From contig CAYSRC010000026.1 in assembly GCA_964433495.1 (NCBI GenBank), forward strand, positions 1-33,365: a stretch of DNA of 33,365 bases. Direction: 5' to 3'. Below are positions 14,602 to 23,219 of this stretch, in pieces. The notes beneath the pieces were generated by a model, which worked only from the letters and a program-made list of their open reading frames with translations, was not told where the DNA came from and made no database searches. Every line of letters starts with the position of its first letter. The first letter of the stretch is position 1. Both the position numbers and the translations under genes were made by a program. The DNA comes from CAYSRC01 sp964433495 (GTDB lineage: Bacteria > Bacillota > Clostridia > Oscillospirales > Ruminococcaceae).

Positions 14602-15135
14602 GTGGATCGCGTAATTGTCGCGTTTGAACAGGACAGCAGCGCGCTGAAGGTCAAGGAGATGCTCGAGCGCGACGGGATACATCCCTACATGACGGTGCAT
14701 TCGGGCGCGGCGGTTCTGCGCGCCGCGGCCACCCTTGACGGCGGCGTCGCGGTGTGCGGCTTCAAGCTGCGCGACATGACGGCGCAGCAGCTCGCGGACG
14801 AGCTGCCGCGCGGGTGCGAGGTGCTGGTGGTCGCGTCTGCCGCACGGCTTTCGCTGTGCGGCGGGGACAACATCCTCAAGCTGCCGACGCCCGTCAGGCG
14901 GTGCGATCTGACGGATTCGGTCGGGATGCTCATCAAGCGCGAGCTCGGCTTTTACAGACGGGTCAAAAAGGGCTTTTCGGGCGACGATAAAAGGGATATC
15001 GAGCGGGCCAAGGCGCTGCTCATCGACCGCAACGGCATGACCGAGGGCGAGGCGCACCGCTTTTTGCAAAAGCGCAGCATGGATTCGGGCCTGTCGATGC
15101 CCGAAACGGCAAGGCTGGTGCTCTCGGGCGGCTGA
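14602..15135 (+). CDS. ANTAR-domain regulator with pseudo-receiver
   Basis: A 177-aa protein with an N-terminal receiver-like domain (1-115) and a C-terminal ANTAR RNA-binding domain (about 130-177: IERAKALLIDRNGMTEGEAHRFLQKRSMDSG). ANTAR proteins bind paired hairpins in nascent mRNA and prevent termination. At the expected phosphoacceptor site the sequence reads GVAVCGFKLRDM, with no aspartate where LLDIKLPD is usual, so phosphorylation is unlikely; the KLPTPV lysine is kept. It begins with GTG, preceded by GGGAG, 38 bp after glnA. The pairing with glnA in Clostridia suggests nitrogen control. Confidence 0.9.
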   Translation: MDRVIVAFEQDSSALKVKEMLERDGIHPYMTVHSGAAVLRAAATLDGGVAVCGFKLRDMTAQQLADELPRGCEVLVVASAARLSLCGGDNILKLPTPVRRCDLTDSVGMLIKRELGFYRRVKKGFSGDDKRDIERAKALLIDRNGMTEGEAHRFLQKRSMDSGLSMPETARLVLSGG

Positions 15136-15237
15136 GGCCTGCGCGCCGCGGCATCGGCCGCCGAGCGCCGCTTACGGGCTCTGCGCAGGGATCGAAGGAT
15201 AAAAAGACTGAAAAAGGGGTGCGGTTTCGGTCTAAAG

Positions 15238-15265
15238 AAAGCGGCGGGGGCTCCCCGCCGCTTTT
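15238..15265. terminator. Terminator after glnA-ANTAR
   Basis: AAAGCGGCGGGG (15238-15249) pairs perfectly with CCCCGCCGCTTT (15253-15264) around GCT. It is close to symmetric but has only a short T-run. It lies in the gap 15136-15435, which otherwise holds only the next promoter. Confidence 0.78.
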
Positions 15266-15341
15266 GCGTCTTGACGCAACTCCCTCATCCGCCTCCCGCG
15301 CTCCCGGCGCGTCCGCTTTGCACAAAGCGAAAAAGTGTGGG

Positions 15342-15370
15342 TTGAAGCGATCCGCTCCGTTTGATAATAT
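15342..15370 (+). promoter_or_regulatory. Promoter of the TetR gene
   Basis: TTGAAG (15342-15347), 17 nt and TAATAT (15365-15370), about 65 nt before the TTG start. Confidence 0.78.
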
Positions 15371-15435
15371 GGTTGTTGTGAAAAAACGCGGCCCCTGCCG
15401 GGACGCGCGCCGCGCTTTTCGGAGGTGAAACCGTC

Positions 15436-15990
15436 TTGCCCAACTATACCAAAAAGGCGATAAGGGAGTCGTTTGTAAAGCTTTTGAACCAAAAGCCGCT
15501 GGCCTCGATAACGGTGAAGGACATCGTCGACGACTGCGGCGTCAACCGCAACACCTTTTACTATCACTTTGCCGACATCCCCTCGCTTGTCGAAAGCATC
15601 GTCAACGAGGACGCCGAGCGGCTCATAAGAGAGTACAACGGCTCGGGCTCGCTCGAGGCGTGTCTTGACGCGGTCATCGGCTTTTCGCTTGAAAACAGGC
15701 GCGCCGTGCTGCACATCTTCAACTCGGTCAACCGCGACATCTACGAGCGCTATCAGTGGCGGGTGTGCGACCACGCCGCAAGGACCTTTTTGAGCGCGCT
15801 GCCGGGTGTCGATGAAATCGACCCGGAGGACAGAGAGATCATAACCGATTATCTGAAAAGCGTGTGCTTCGGCATCGTCATCAACTGGCTCGAGGGCGGC
15901 ATGAAGGACGACGTGCAGCGGCGCTTTCACAGGCTTGTCGAGATGAAGAGGGGGCACCTTGAGCAGATAATCGAACGTGCCCGCAGATAG
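15436..15990 (+). CDS. TetR family transcriptional regulator
   Basis: A 184-aa regulator. The helix-turn-helix at residues about 7-55 (IRESFVKLLNQKPLASITVKDIV, then CGVNRNTFYYHFADIPSLVESI) is typical TetR, including the TFYYHF recognition helix. The C-terminal ligand domain (60-184) is helical and not assignable to a ligand. The TTG at 15436 has a strong GGAGGTG upstream. A terminator and a separate promoter (16111-16139) follow, so it is transcribed apart from the DUF308-MMPL genes but is probably their local repressor. Confidence 0.92.
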   Translation: MPNYTKKAIRESFVKLLNQKPLASITVKDIVDDCGVNRNTFYYHFADIPSLVESIVNEDAERLIREYNGSGSLEACLDAVIGFSLENRRAVLHIFNSVNRDIYERYQWRVCDHAARTFLSALPGVDEIDPEDREIITDYLKSVCFGIVINWLEGGMKDDVQRRFHRLVEMKRGHLEQIIERARR

Positions 15991-16060
15991 CCCGCTTCGG
16001 TCGGCGGGGCCGCCGCGAGCAAAAATCGAACATCCGGGGGCGTTTGCACAAAAACAGGGC

Positions 16061-16105
16061 AAAAGGGCCGTCGGTGTCGCAATTTGCGACCCCGACGGCC
16101 CTTTT
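16061..16105. terminator. Terminator after the TetR gene
   Basis: AAAAGGGCCGTCGG pairs with CCGACGGCCCTTTT, with an inner stem GTCGCAA/TTGCGAC. It is A-rich on one flank and T-rich on the other, so it may work in both directions. Confidence 0.85.
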
Positions 16106-16110
16106 GTCTG

Positions 16111-16151
16111 TTCAAGAGCCCGAAAAAAAGGGATATAGTTGTCTTACACAA
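16111..16151 (+). promoter_or_regulatory. Promoter and possible TetR operator of the MMPL operon
   Basis: TTCAAG (16111-16116), 17 nt and TATAGT (16134-16139). An imperfect inverted repeat TTGT-CTTAC-ACAA (16139-16151) overlaps the -10 end and start site and is a candidate operator for the adjacent TetR protein. The operator call is weak. Confidence 0.6.
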
Positions 16152-16217
16152 AGGGCCGCGGGCGGCGGCAGACCAAGGGGCGGGCCCGAAGGGGCCCGCG
16201 AAACGGGGGAAAGCGTT

Positions 16218-16808
16218 ATGACTTTAAAGACGGCGGTGGGCCCTGCGCGCGCGGCAAGCGTAGCCGCATCCGCGGCCCTTGCCGCGCTGGGGCTTGTGTA
16301 CGCTGCGGGCGAGGGCATGTCGTCGGGCGCGCTGTGCAGGGCGTGCGGCGGGGTGTTTGTGCTGGCGGGGCTGTCCCGTGCTGCGGGATATCTCTCGGAC
16401 GACCTCTACAAGCTCGCGTTTCAGCACGACCTCGCGTTCGGGGGCCTGCTTGCGGTTTTGGGCGCGGCGCTTGCGCTGCGGCGGGACGTCCCGCCCGAGG
16501 CCGTGTGCACGCTCGCGGGGGGCTGTTCGCTGACGGACGGTCTGCTGAAGGTGCAGACGGCGCTCGACGGCAAACGGTTCGGGCTCGGCGGATGGGGCGC
16601 GATCCTTTCGGCGGCGCTTGCCGCGTGCGCCGCGGGGCTGCTTGCGGTGCTGCGCGCGTGGCGCGGCGGCGCGCTGAGGGCCCCGACGGGGTGTGCGCTC
16701 GTCTGCGAGGGCGCGCTGTGCGCGCTGACCGTGCTGCTGTCGGCCAAGGCGCCCGGGGGCAAAGGGGCGACGAAGGGTGAGGATGAGGGACACAAGGACG
16801 AGTTTTAA
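16218..16808 (+). CDS. DUF308/HdeD-like membrane protein
   Basis: A 196-aa integral membrane protein with about six hydrophobic segments in three pairs, Ala/Gly-rich, and the repeated CRACGGVFVLAGLSRAAGY / CTLAGGCSLTDGLLKV pattern of the DUF308 (HdeD-like) family, whose molecular role is not defined. A short charged tail (GGKGATKGEDEGHKDEF) ends the protein. The ATG at 16218 follows CGGGGGA. It is the first gene after the promoter and lies 8 bp before the MMPL gene. Confidence 0.75.
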   Translation: MTLKTAVGPARAASVAASAALAALGLVYAAGEGMSSGALCRACGGVFVLAGLSRAAGYLSDDLYKLAFQHDLAFGGLLAVLGAALALRRDVPPEAVCTLAGGCSLTDGLLKVQTALDGKRFGLGGWGAILSAALAACAAGLLAVLRAWRGGALRAPTGCALVCEGALCALTVLLSAKAPGGKGATKGEDEGHKDEF

Positions 16809-16816
16809 GGAAAGGA

Positions 16817-18928
16817 ATGAGTGAGATGCGGTTTTCCGAAGCGGTGGTAAAACACCGCGCAATCATCTTGATCGTCGCGGCGGCGCTGATGATCCCGTCG
16901 GTGCTCGGCATGGCCGCGACGCGTATAAACTACGACATGCTCGACTATCTTCCCGCCGACATGGACACCGTAAAGGGGCAGAACATCCTCACGGACGAGT
17001 TCGGCAAGGGCGCGTTTTCGTTCGTCATCGTCGAGGGCATGGACGACAGGCAGGTGTCCGTGCTCAAGAGCGGCATCGAGGGCGTCGAGCATGTCGAGTC
17101 GGTCGTGTGGTACGACACCCTGTTTGACGTGTCGGCGCCGAAGGAGCTGCTTCCCGAGAGGATATTCAGGGAGTTCAACACCGATCACTCGACGATGATG
17201 GCGGTGTTTTTCGACAGCGCGACCTCGGCCGACGTGACGATGGACGCGATACGCGAGATCCGCCGCCTGTGCGGCGAGAGGTGCTTTGTCTCGGGCATGT
17301 CGGCGCTGGTCACCGACCTCAAGGACCTGTGCGAGCGGGAGGAGCCGGTCTATGTCGGCATCGCCGTCGCCCTCGCGTGCGCGGCCATGCTGGTCTTTCT
17401 CGACAGCTGGCTTGTGCCGTTTGTGTTCCTGCTGTCGATCGGCATGATGATCCTGCTCAACCTCGGCACCAACTTTTTCATGGGCGAGATCTCGTACATC
17501 ACCAAGGCGCTGTCCGCCGTGCTTCAGCTGGCGGTGACGATGGACTACTCGATTTTTCTCTGGAACAGCTACAACGAGCAGCGCTCGCTTGCAGGCGACA
17601 GAGAAAGGGCGATGGCGCGCGCCGTCGACGCGACGCTTACAAGCGTGGTGGGCAGCTCGATCACCACCGTCGCGGGGTTCGTCGCCCTCTGCTTCATGAG
17701 CTTCACGATGGGGCGGGACCTCGGCATAGTGATGGCGAAGGGGGTTCTGTTCGGGGTGCTGGGCTGCGTCACGGTGCTGCCGTCGCTGATTCTTGCGCTG
17801 GACGGCCCGCTCGAGCGGACGAGGCACCGCGCGATCATTCCCGACATGCGAAGGGCGTCCGGGCGGATAGTCAAGGCGTTCCCCGTTTTTCTCGCGCTGT
17901 TTGCGGCGGTTCTGTTCCCGGCCTGCTACGGATACGGCAGGACGAACGACGAGGTGTACTATGACATGGGGCAGTGCCTGCCCGAGGACATGGCGTACGT
18001 CGTCGCAAACGCAAAGCTGCACGACGACTTTGACATCGCGTCGACCCATATGGCGCTTGTCGACTCGTCCCTTGCGACGGACGACGTGCGCGCGATGATC
18101 GACGAGATGGAGCGGGTGGACGGCGTAAAATACGTCCTCGGGCTCGAGAGCGTGGTGGGGGCGGATTTTCCGCAGGAGATGCTGCCCGACTCGATAAGGC
18201 AGACGCTCAAAAACGACCGGCGCGAGCTGCTGCTGATAAACTCGCGCTTCAAGCCCGCGAGCGACGAGGTGAACGGGCAGATAGACGAGCTGAACGCGAT
18301 ACTCAAACGCTTCGACCCCGACGGGATGCTCATCGGCGAAGCGCCCTGCATGAAGGACATGATCGAGACGACGGCGCACGACTTTGCTGTCGTCAACGCG
18401 ATATCGATAGCCGCGATATTTATAATCATCGCGCTGGTGGAAAAGAGCGTCTCGCTGCCGTTCATCCTGATCGCCGTCATCGAGACGGCGATCTTCATCA
18501 ACCTCGGCCTGCCGCACTATTTCGGGCAAAGCCTGCCGTTCATCGCGCCGATATGCATAAGCACCATCCAGCTCGGCGCGACGGTCGACTATGCGATCCT
18601 GATGACGACGCGCTATAAAACCGAGCGCATGGGCGGCGCGGGCAGGCGCGGGGCGGTCGAAACGGCGCTTGCGTCGTCGATCCCGTCGGTCGTCGTCTCG
18701 GGCATGGGCCTGTTTTCGGCGACGTTCGGTGTCGCCGTCTATTCAAACATCGACATAATAAGCTCGATGTGTATGCTGATGGCGCGCGGGGCCGCCGTGA
18801 GCATGGTGTGCGTCATCTTCATACTGCCGGCGCTGCTCATGCTGTGCGACGGGCTTGTGTGCGCGACCACATTTGACCTTAAAAAAGCCTTAAAGAATAA
18901 ACGTCTTACGGAGGTAAGGGAAAGATGA
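16817..18928 (+). CDS. MMPL/RND family transporter
   Basis: A 703-aa exporter with two six-helix halves, each preceded by a large extracytoplasmic loop. The proton-relay Asp-Tyr pairs of MMPL proteins are present in both halves: D243-Y244 (VTMDYSIFLWNSYNEQR) and D591-Y592 (ATVDYAILMTTRYKTER). MMPL proteins export lipids, glycolipids or hydrophobic compounds using the proton gradient. The first ATG at 16817 has AAGGA 5 nt away; the ATG at 16826 has AAAGGA 9 nt away and is equally possible. Its stop overlaps the start of the next gene by four bases (ATGA). Substrate unknown. Confidence 0.92.
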   Translation: MSEMRFSEAVVKHRAIILIVAAALMIPSVLGMAATRINYDMLDYLPADMDTVKGQNILTDEFGKGAFSFVIVEGMDDRQVSVLKSGIEGVEHVESVVWYDTLFDVSAPKELLPERIFREFNTDHSTMMAVFFDSATSADVTMDAIREIRRLCGERCFVSGMSALVTDLKDLCEREEPVYVGIAVALACAAMLVFLDSWLVPFVFLLSIGMMILLNLGTNFFMGEISYITKALSAVLQLAVTMDYSIFLWNSYNEQRSLAGDRERAMARAVDATLTSVVGSSITTVAGFVALCFMSFTMGRDLGIVMAKGVLFGVLGCVTVLPSLILALDGPLERTRHRAIIPDMRRASGRIVKAFPVFLALFAAVLFPACYGYGRTNDEVYYDMGQCLPEDMAYVVANAKLHDDFDIASTHMALVDSSLATDDVRAMIDEMERVDGVKYVLGLESVVGADFPQEMLPDSIRQTLKNDRRELLLINSRFKPASDEVNGQIDELNAILKRFDPDGMLIGEAPCMKDMIETTAHDFAVVNAISIAAIFIIIALVEKSVSLPFILIAVIETAIFINLGLPHYFGQSLPFIAPICISTIQLGATVDYAILMTTRYKTERMGGAGRRGAVETALASSIPSVVVSGMGLFSATFGVAVYSNIDIISSMCMLMARGAAVSMVCVIFILPALLMLCDGLVCATTFDLKKALKNKRLTEVRER

Positions 18929-21111
18929 GTAACGGTACAACCAGGTTGACGGCAGCGGTGCTTGCTGTCGCCGTCATGTGCGGCTCGGGCGCTCAGGCGG
19001 CCAAAGGGGCGACCGCCGCGCCGCGTCCTGCGGCGGTCGCGCCGCAGCGGGCGGTCGGCGCACCGCAGGACATGACCTCGGGCGAGACGGTATACGTCAT
19101 GACGTCTCAGGACGGGGAGGTCCGCAAGGTGATCGTGAGCGACGGCCTCGCCGCAGAGCTCGAGCGCGGCGCAGGCGGCGCCGCGGCCGAGGGGATATTT
19201 GATTCGCAGGGCGCGCCCGTGAGGTCGGCGCACGACATAAAAAACGGGCTTCCCGTCGACGTCAGGGTGAGCTATACGCTCGACGGGGCGGCCGTGTCCC
19301 CGCAGCAGCTTGCGGGCAAAAGCGGACGGGTGTGCATCCGCTTTGAGTATGAAAACACCGCCTTTCACTATGAGAACATCGGCGGCGAAAGGGTCAAGGT
19401 GTCCGTGCCGTTCGTGTGCGTCACGGGCGTGCTGCTTGACAGCGCCCGTTTTTCGGGTGTCGAGGTCTCAAGCGGCAGGGTGGTCGACGACGGCTCGCAC
19501 ACCGCGGTCGTGGGCATAGCGCTGCCGGGCCTCGGCGAGACGCTCGGGGCGGACAGCGGCGTGCTTGAGCTGCCCTCCTTCGTCGAGATAACGGCCGACG
19601 TGAAGGGGTTTGAGATGAGCGACGCGTTCACGGTCGCGGTGAACGGATTGTTCGGGGACATTTCGGGCGACGGGCTGCCCGCATCGGGCAGCCTTGACGC
19701 AGACCTTGCGAGGCTGACCGACGGGATGCAGCGGCTCACGGGGGGCTCGTCGCAGCTGTACGACGGACTGTGCGAGCTGCTGGACAGATCGGGGCAGCTG
19801 ACCGACGGGGTCGCCGCGCTTTCACAGGGCGCGTCGGCGCTTGAGGACGGCATCGCGTCGGCGGGAGCGGGCTCAAGACAGCTTGCTCAGGGCGCGGCAG
19901 AGCTCTCGGGCGGGCTAAGAACCATCGACGCCGGCAGCGCGTCGCTTACAAACGGCGCGCGCGATGTGTTTGCGACGCTGCTTGCAAACGCGGACGCCGG
20001 GCTTGCCGAGGCGGGCATCTCCGCGCCGGCCATGACGCCCGAAAACTATTCGGACGTGCTCACGGGCATCATCTCAAGCCTCGACGGCAGCGCGGTGTAC
20101 AATCAGGCTCTGGCGCAGGTGACGCAGGCGGTGAACGCAAGAAGGGACGAGATCAGGGCCGGCGTCGCCGAGGCCGTCAGGCAGGGGGTCGAGGCCGAGG
20201 TGAATGACGCCGTGCGCCGGACCGTGACACAGCAGGCGACCGAGGCTGTGCGCGCACAGGTGAGCGCGCAGGCGGAGGCGGACAGGCCTGCCGTCGAGAG
20301 CGCCGTCATCTCGGCCGCGACGGGAGGAGCATTCGCCGACAGGGCGTCGTTTGACGCGGCGATCGCGTCGGGCGGCGTCTCGGCCGAGCAGGCCGAGGCC
20401 GTGGAGGCGGAGATATCGGCCAAGATGTCCGAGGCCGTCGAAAACGGCATGGCGGCGCAGGCTCAGGCGATAGCGGCCGCAGTCGAGCAGACGATGGGAA
20501 GCGCGGACACGGCGGCGCTTATAGAGCAAAGGGTCGAGCAGGCGATGCAGAGCGCAGACACCGCCGCGCTGATCGAGAGCAACACCGACCTTGAGGTCGA
20601 AAAGCGCATCGCCGAGACCATGGCGAGCGAAGAGATCCGGGCACAGCTCAGCGCGGCGTCGCAGGGGGCCGCGCAGGTGATAGCCCTCAAGACCTCGCTT
20701 GACAGCTACAATGCGTTTTACAGGGGGCTGATAAGCTACACCGCCGGCGTCGCAAGCGCCGCCGAGGGCGCGGGGAGGCTTGCCGCCGGGGCGCAGTCGC
20801 TCGACGACGGCCTGTCCCGGCTCGGCGCGGGCGCGACACAGCTTTGCAGCGGGCTCGGCGAGCTCGAGGGCGGCGCCCCCGCACTTGCGGACGGCATAAC
20901 ACGGCTCAAGGACGGCTCGATGCAGCTGTCCGACGGTCTTGCACAGTTTGACAGCGAGGGGATCGAAAAGCTGGTCGAAGCCGTCGGCGGCGACCTTGAG
21001 GGCCTTGCGCGGCGCGCCGAGGCCGCCGCAGACGCGGCCGAGAGCTATACGCTGTACGACGGATGTGCCGCCGAGGTGAAATTCATCTACAAGACCGAGG
21101 GCATCGGGTGA
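18925..21111 (+). CDS. Secreted LxxG-heptad repeat protein, MMPL partner
   Basis: A 728-aa exported protein. The signal peptide is residues 1-26 (ending AQA). A beta-rich region follows to about 255. Two blocks of XXXLXXG heptads lie at about 263-345 and 611-678 (LTDGMQRLTGGSSQLYDG; LDDGLSRLGAGATQL). Between them is a long Ala/Glu-rich probable coiled coil, with a 17-residue direct repeat at 520-536 and 537-553 (VEQxMxSADTAALIE). Such heptad proteins, related to the YhgE/Pip periphery, commonly accompany MMPL transporters. No C-terminal membrane helix is visible, unlike many relatives, so it may be released or held by the transporter. The ATGA overlap suggests translational coupling. Confidence 0.8.
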   Translation: MSNGTTRLTAAVLAVAVMCGSGAQAAKGATAAPRPAAVAPQRAVGAPQDMTSGETVYVMTSQDGEVRKVIVSDGLAAELERGAGGAAAEGIFDSQGAPVRSAHDIKNGLPVDVRVSYTLDGAAVSPQQLAGKSGRVCIRFEYENTAFHYENIGGERVKVSVPFVCVTGVLLDSARFSGVEVSSGRVVDDGSHTAVVGIALPGLGETLGADSGVLELPSFVEITADVKGFEMSDAFTVAVNGLFGDISGDGLPASGSLDADLARLTDGMQRLTGGSSQLYDGLCELLDRSGQLTDGVAALSQGASALEDGIASAGAGSRQLAQGAAELSGGLRTIDAGSASLTNGARDVFATLLANADAGLAEAGISAPAMTPENYSDVLTGIISSLDGSAVYNQALAQVTQAVNARRDEIRAGVAEAVRQGVEAEVNDAVRRTVTQQATEAVRAQVSAQAEADRPAVESAVISAATGGAFADRASFDAAIASGGVSAEQAEAVEAEISAKMSEAVENGMAAQAQAIAAAVEQTMGSADTAALIEQRVEQAMQSADTAALIESNTDLEVEKRIAETMASEEIRAQLSAASQGAAQVIALKTSLDSYNAFYRGLISYTAGVASAAEGAGRLAAGAQSLDDGLSRLGAGATQLCSGLGELEGGAPALADGITRLKDGSMQLSDGLAQFDSEGIEKLVEAVGGDLEGLARRAEAAADAAESYTLYDGCAAEVKFIYKTEGIG

Positions 21112-21158
21112 CGGGGACCTGTCCGCCGCTTTGCGGGCGCGGCCCGTTTGCATAGGGC

Positions 21159-21186
21159 ACAGGGGGCGCGGGCCCGCGCCCCCTGT
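21159..21186 (+). other. 28-bp perfect palindrome in the operon gap
   Basis: ACAGGGGGCGCGGG/CCCGCGCCCCCTGT is a perfect 14+14 palindrome in the 152-bp gap between the LxxG gene and the radical SAM gene. No T-run follows. It could stabilise the upstream mRNA, act as a weak terminator, or reduce expression of the downstream gene. Confidence 0.75.
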
Positions 21187-21263
21187 CCAAAACCCCGCGC
21201 AGGCGAAAAGAGAGCGAAAAAGAGAACGGAAGGATCAAAAACACAACGTCGGAGGTAAAACAC

Positions 21264-22610
21264 ATGGATGTGAGGACAAACTTAAAGAAGCTGGGGCTCG
21301 AAAAGGTGTTCGGGTATCTGTATAAGGACCCCGAGAAGCACCTTCCCGAGCTCATCGACTGGGCGGACAGGTTTTCTCACGGCGAGTTTGAGCCGCAGAG
21401 AAGGGCGATAAGGGAGATCATCGAAGACCCCGAGCATCCGTATCACGGGTACATACACAATCTGATAAAAAACACCGACCGAGAGGTGCTGACGGCGATA
21501 GCCGTGAACTTTTTCATAAATGCGAACCTTGTCGGCTGGGACATCCAGCAGAAGGCGCGCGAGAGATACGGCTGCAACATCCCGTGGGCGGTGCTGCTCG
21601 ACCCGACATCGGCGTGCAACCTGCACTGCACCGGCTGCTGGGCGGCCGAATACGGCGACAGGCTCAACCTGACCTTTGAGGAGATCGACGACATAATCAG
21701 GCAGGGAAAGGAGCTCGGCGTTTACCTGTACATCTATACGGGCGGCGAGCCCCTTGTGAGAAAAAAGGACCTGACGGCGCTGTGCGAAAAGCACCCCGAC
21801 TGCATCTTTTTGTGCTTCACCAACGGGACGCTGATCGACGAGGATTTTGCGCGCGAGATAAAGCGCGTCAGGAACTTTGTGCCCGCGGTCTCGCTCGAGG
21901 GGTTTGCGCAGTCGACCGACGCGCGCAGGGGCGAGGGGACGTTTGAGCGCGTGATGAACGCGCTTCGCATCCTCAGGCGAAACAAGCTTCCCTTCGGCAT
22001 CTCGGCGTGCTACACAAGCGCCAACTGGGACTCGATAACCTCCGAGGCGTTTTGGGACATGCTCATCGAGTCGGGGGCGTATTTTATATGGTATTTTCAC
22101 TATATGCCCGTCGGCAACGACGCCTCGCCCGAGCTTCTGCCCCGCCCCGAGCAGCGCGCCGAGGTCTATAAAAGGGTGAGAAGGCTGAGGGCGGAAAAGC
22201 CGCTTTTCGCGATGGACTTTCAAAACGACGCCGAGTTTGTCGGCGGCTGTATAGCGGGAGGGCGACGGTATCTGCACATCAACGCGGGCGGCGATGTCGA
22301 CCCGTGCGTGTTCGTGCACTACTCCGACTCCAACATACGCGAAAAAACGCTGCTCGAAAGCCTGCGCTCGCCGATGTTCATGGCCTATCACGACGGGCAG
22401 CCGTTCAACGAAAACCACCTGCGGCCCTGCCCCATGCTCGAGAACCCCGAGCTTTTGCGCGGGATGGTGGCGCGCACGGGCGCGCACTCCACCGACCTTC
22501 AGTCGCCCGAGACCGCCGAGCACCTGTGCGCGAAATGCGACGGCTATGCCGAGCGCTGGCGGCCCGTCGCCGACAGGCTGTGGGGCGAGAGCGCCGCGAA
22601 AAAGGGCTGA
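21264..22610 (+). CDS. Radical SAM protein with SPASM-like C-terminal cysteines
   Basis: A 448-aa radical SAM enzyme. The [4Fe-4S] motif CNLHCTGC is at C118, C122 and C125; YTGGEPLV is the SAM-binding GGE motif. The C-terminal part has further cysteines at 329, 348, 389, 422 and 425 (DPCVF, RPCPM, LCAKC), fitting an auxiliary cluster domain. About 110 residues precede the motif, with no membrane segment. The ATG at 21264 follows GGAGGT. Its reaction is unknown: there is no precursor peptide gene beside it. The nearness of the MMPL system recalls, loosely, hopanoid loci with HpnH and HpnN, but no terpene cyclase is present. Confidence 0.85.
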   Translation: MDVRTNLKKLGLEKVFGYLYKDPEKHLPELIDWADRFSHGEFEPQRRAIREIIEDPEHPYHGYIHNLIKNTDREVLTAIAVNFFINANLVGWDIQQKARERYGCNIPWAVLLDPTSACNLHCTGCWAAEYGDRLNLTFEEIDDIIRQGKELGVYLYIYTGGEPLVRKKDLTALCEKHPDCIFLCFTNGTLIDEDFAREIKRVRNFVPAVSLEGFAQSTDARRGEGTFERVMNALRILRRNKLPFGISACYTSANWDSITSEAFWDMLIESGAYFIWYFHYMPVGNDASPELLPRPEQRAEVYKRVRRLRAEKPLFAMDFQNDAEFVGGCIAGGRRYLHINAGGDVDPCVFVHYSDSNIREKTLLESLRSPMFMAYHDGQPFNENHLRPCPMLENPELLRGMVARTGAHSTDLQSPETAEHLCAKCDGYAERWRPVADRLWGESAAKKG

Positions 22611-22669
22611 CAGACGCCCGTTCTCGAAAAAAGCGGTTTTTCACACGATCCCGCCCCGGCCCGCCGCGG

Positions 22670-22698
22670 TGGAAAAAGTGCGGACGATGTGGTAAAAT
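22670..22698 (+). promoter_or_regulatory. Promoter of ruvX
   Basis: TGGAAA (22670-22675), 17 nt and TAAAAT (22693-22698), with TG one base before the -10 (extended -10). Confidence 0.65.
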
Positions 22699-22757
22699 AT
22701 CCTCATCGGGGCGCCCGCCGTCCGAGGACGGATCCGCAGGCGCAAGGGAGGATAAGG

Positions 22758-23219
22758 ATGAAGATTTTGGCGGTCGATTTCGGCGAGGCGCGCACCGGCC
22801 TTGCCGTGTGCGACAGCGGCGAGAGGCTGGCGTCGCCGCTCGAGGCGGTGAACGAAAAGAGCATAAAAAAGGCGGTGCAGGCTGTGTGCGACGCCGCACG
22901 CGCCCACCGCGCCGAGACGGTCGTGGTGGGGCTTCCGCTCAACATGGACGGCTCGAGGGGCGAGCGCGCCGAGCGGTGCGAGCTGGTGGCGGACATGCTC
23001 AGGGAGGCGATGCCCGACGTCCCGGTCGAGATGTGGGACGAGCGGGGCACGACCAAGACCGCGATCCGCTACATGAACGAGACCGACACCCGCGGCAAAA
23101 AGCGCAAGAGGGCGCTTGACGGCGAGGCTGCGGCGATAATCCTCGAGAGCTACCTCGCCTACAGACGAAACCGCCGCGCCGAGAACGCCGACCGCCGGCA
23201 GTTGGAGAAGAGGGGATAG
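22758..23219 (+). CDS. ruvX: Putative pre-16S rRNA nuclease / Holliday junction resolvase RuvX
   Basis: A 153-aa YqgF-family protein with an RNase H-like fold. The N-terminal ILAVDFGEARTGLAV carries the first acidic residue, VVVGLPLNMDGSRGERAERC the central motif, and MWDERGTTKTA plus DGEAAAIILESYL the C-terminal acidic residues. Family members process pre-16S rRNA and may resolve Holliday junctions. The ATG at 22758 follows GGGAGG; the frame's earlier ATG at 22689 overlaps the promoter. Length is slightly above the usual 140 because of a basic C-terminus. Confidence 0.92.
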   Translation: MKILAVDFGEARTGLAVCDSGERLASPLEAVNEKSIKKAVQAVCDAARAHRAETVVVGLPLNMDGSRGERAERCELVADMLREAMPDVPVEMWDERGTTKTAIRYMNETDTRGKKRKRALDGEAAAIILESYLAYRRNRRAENADRRQLEKRG

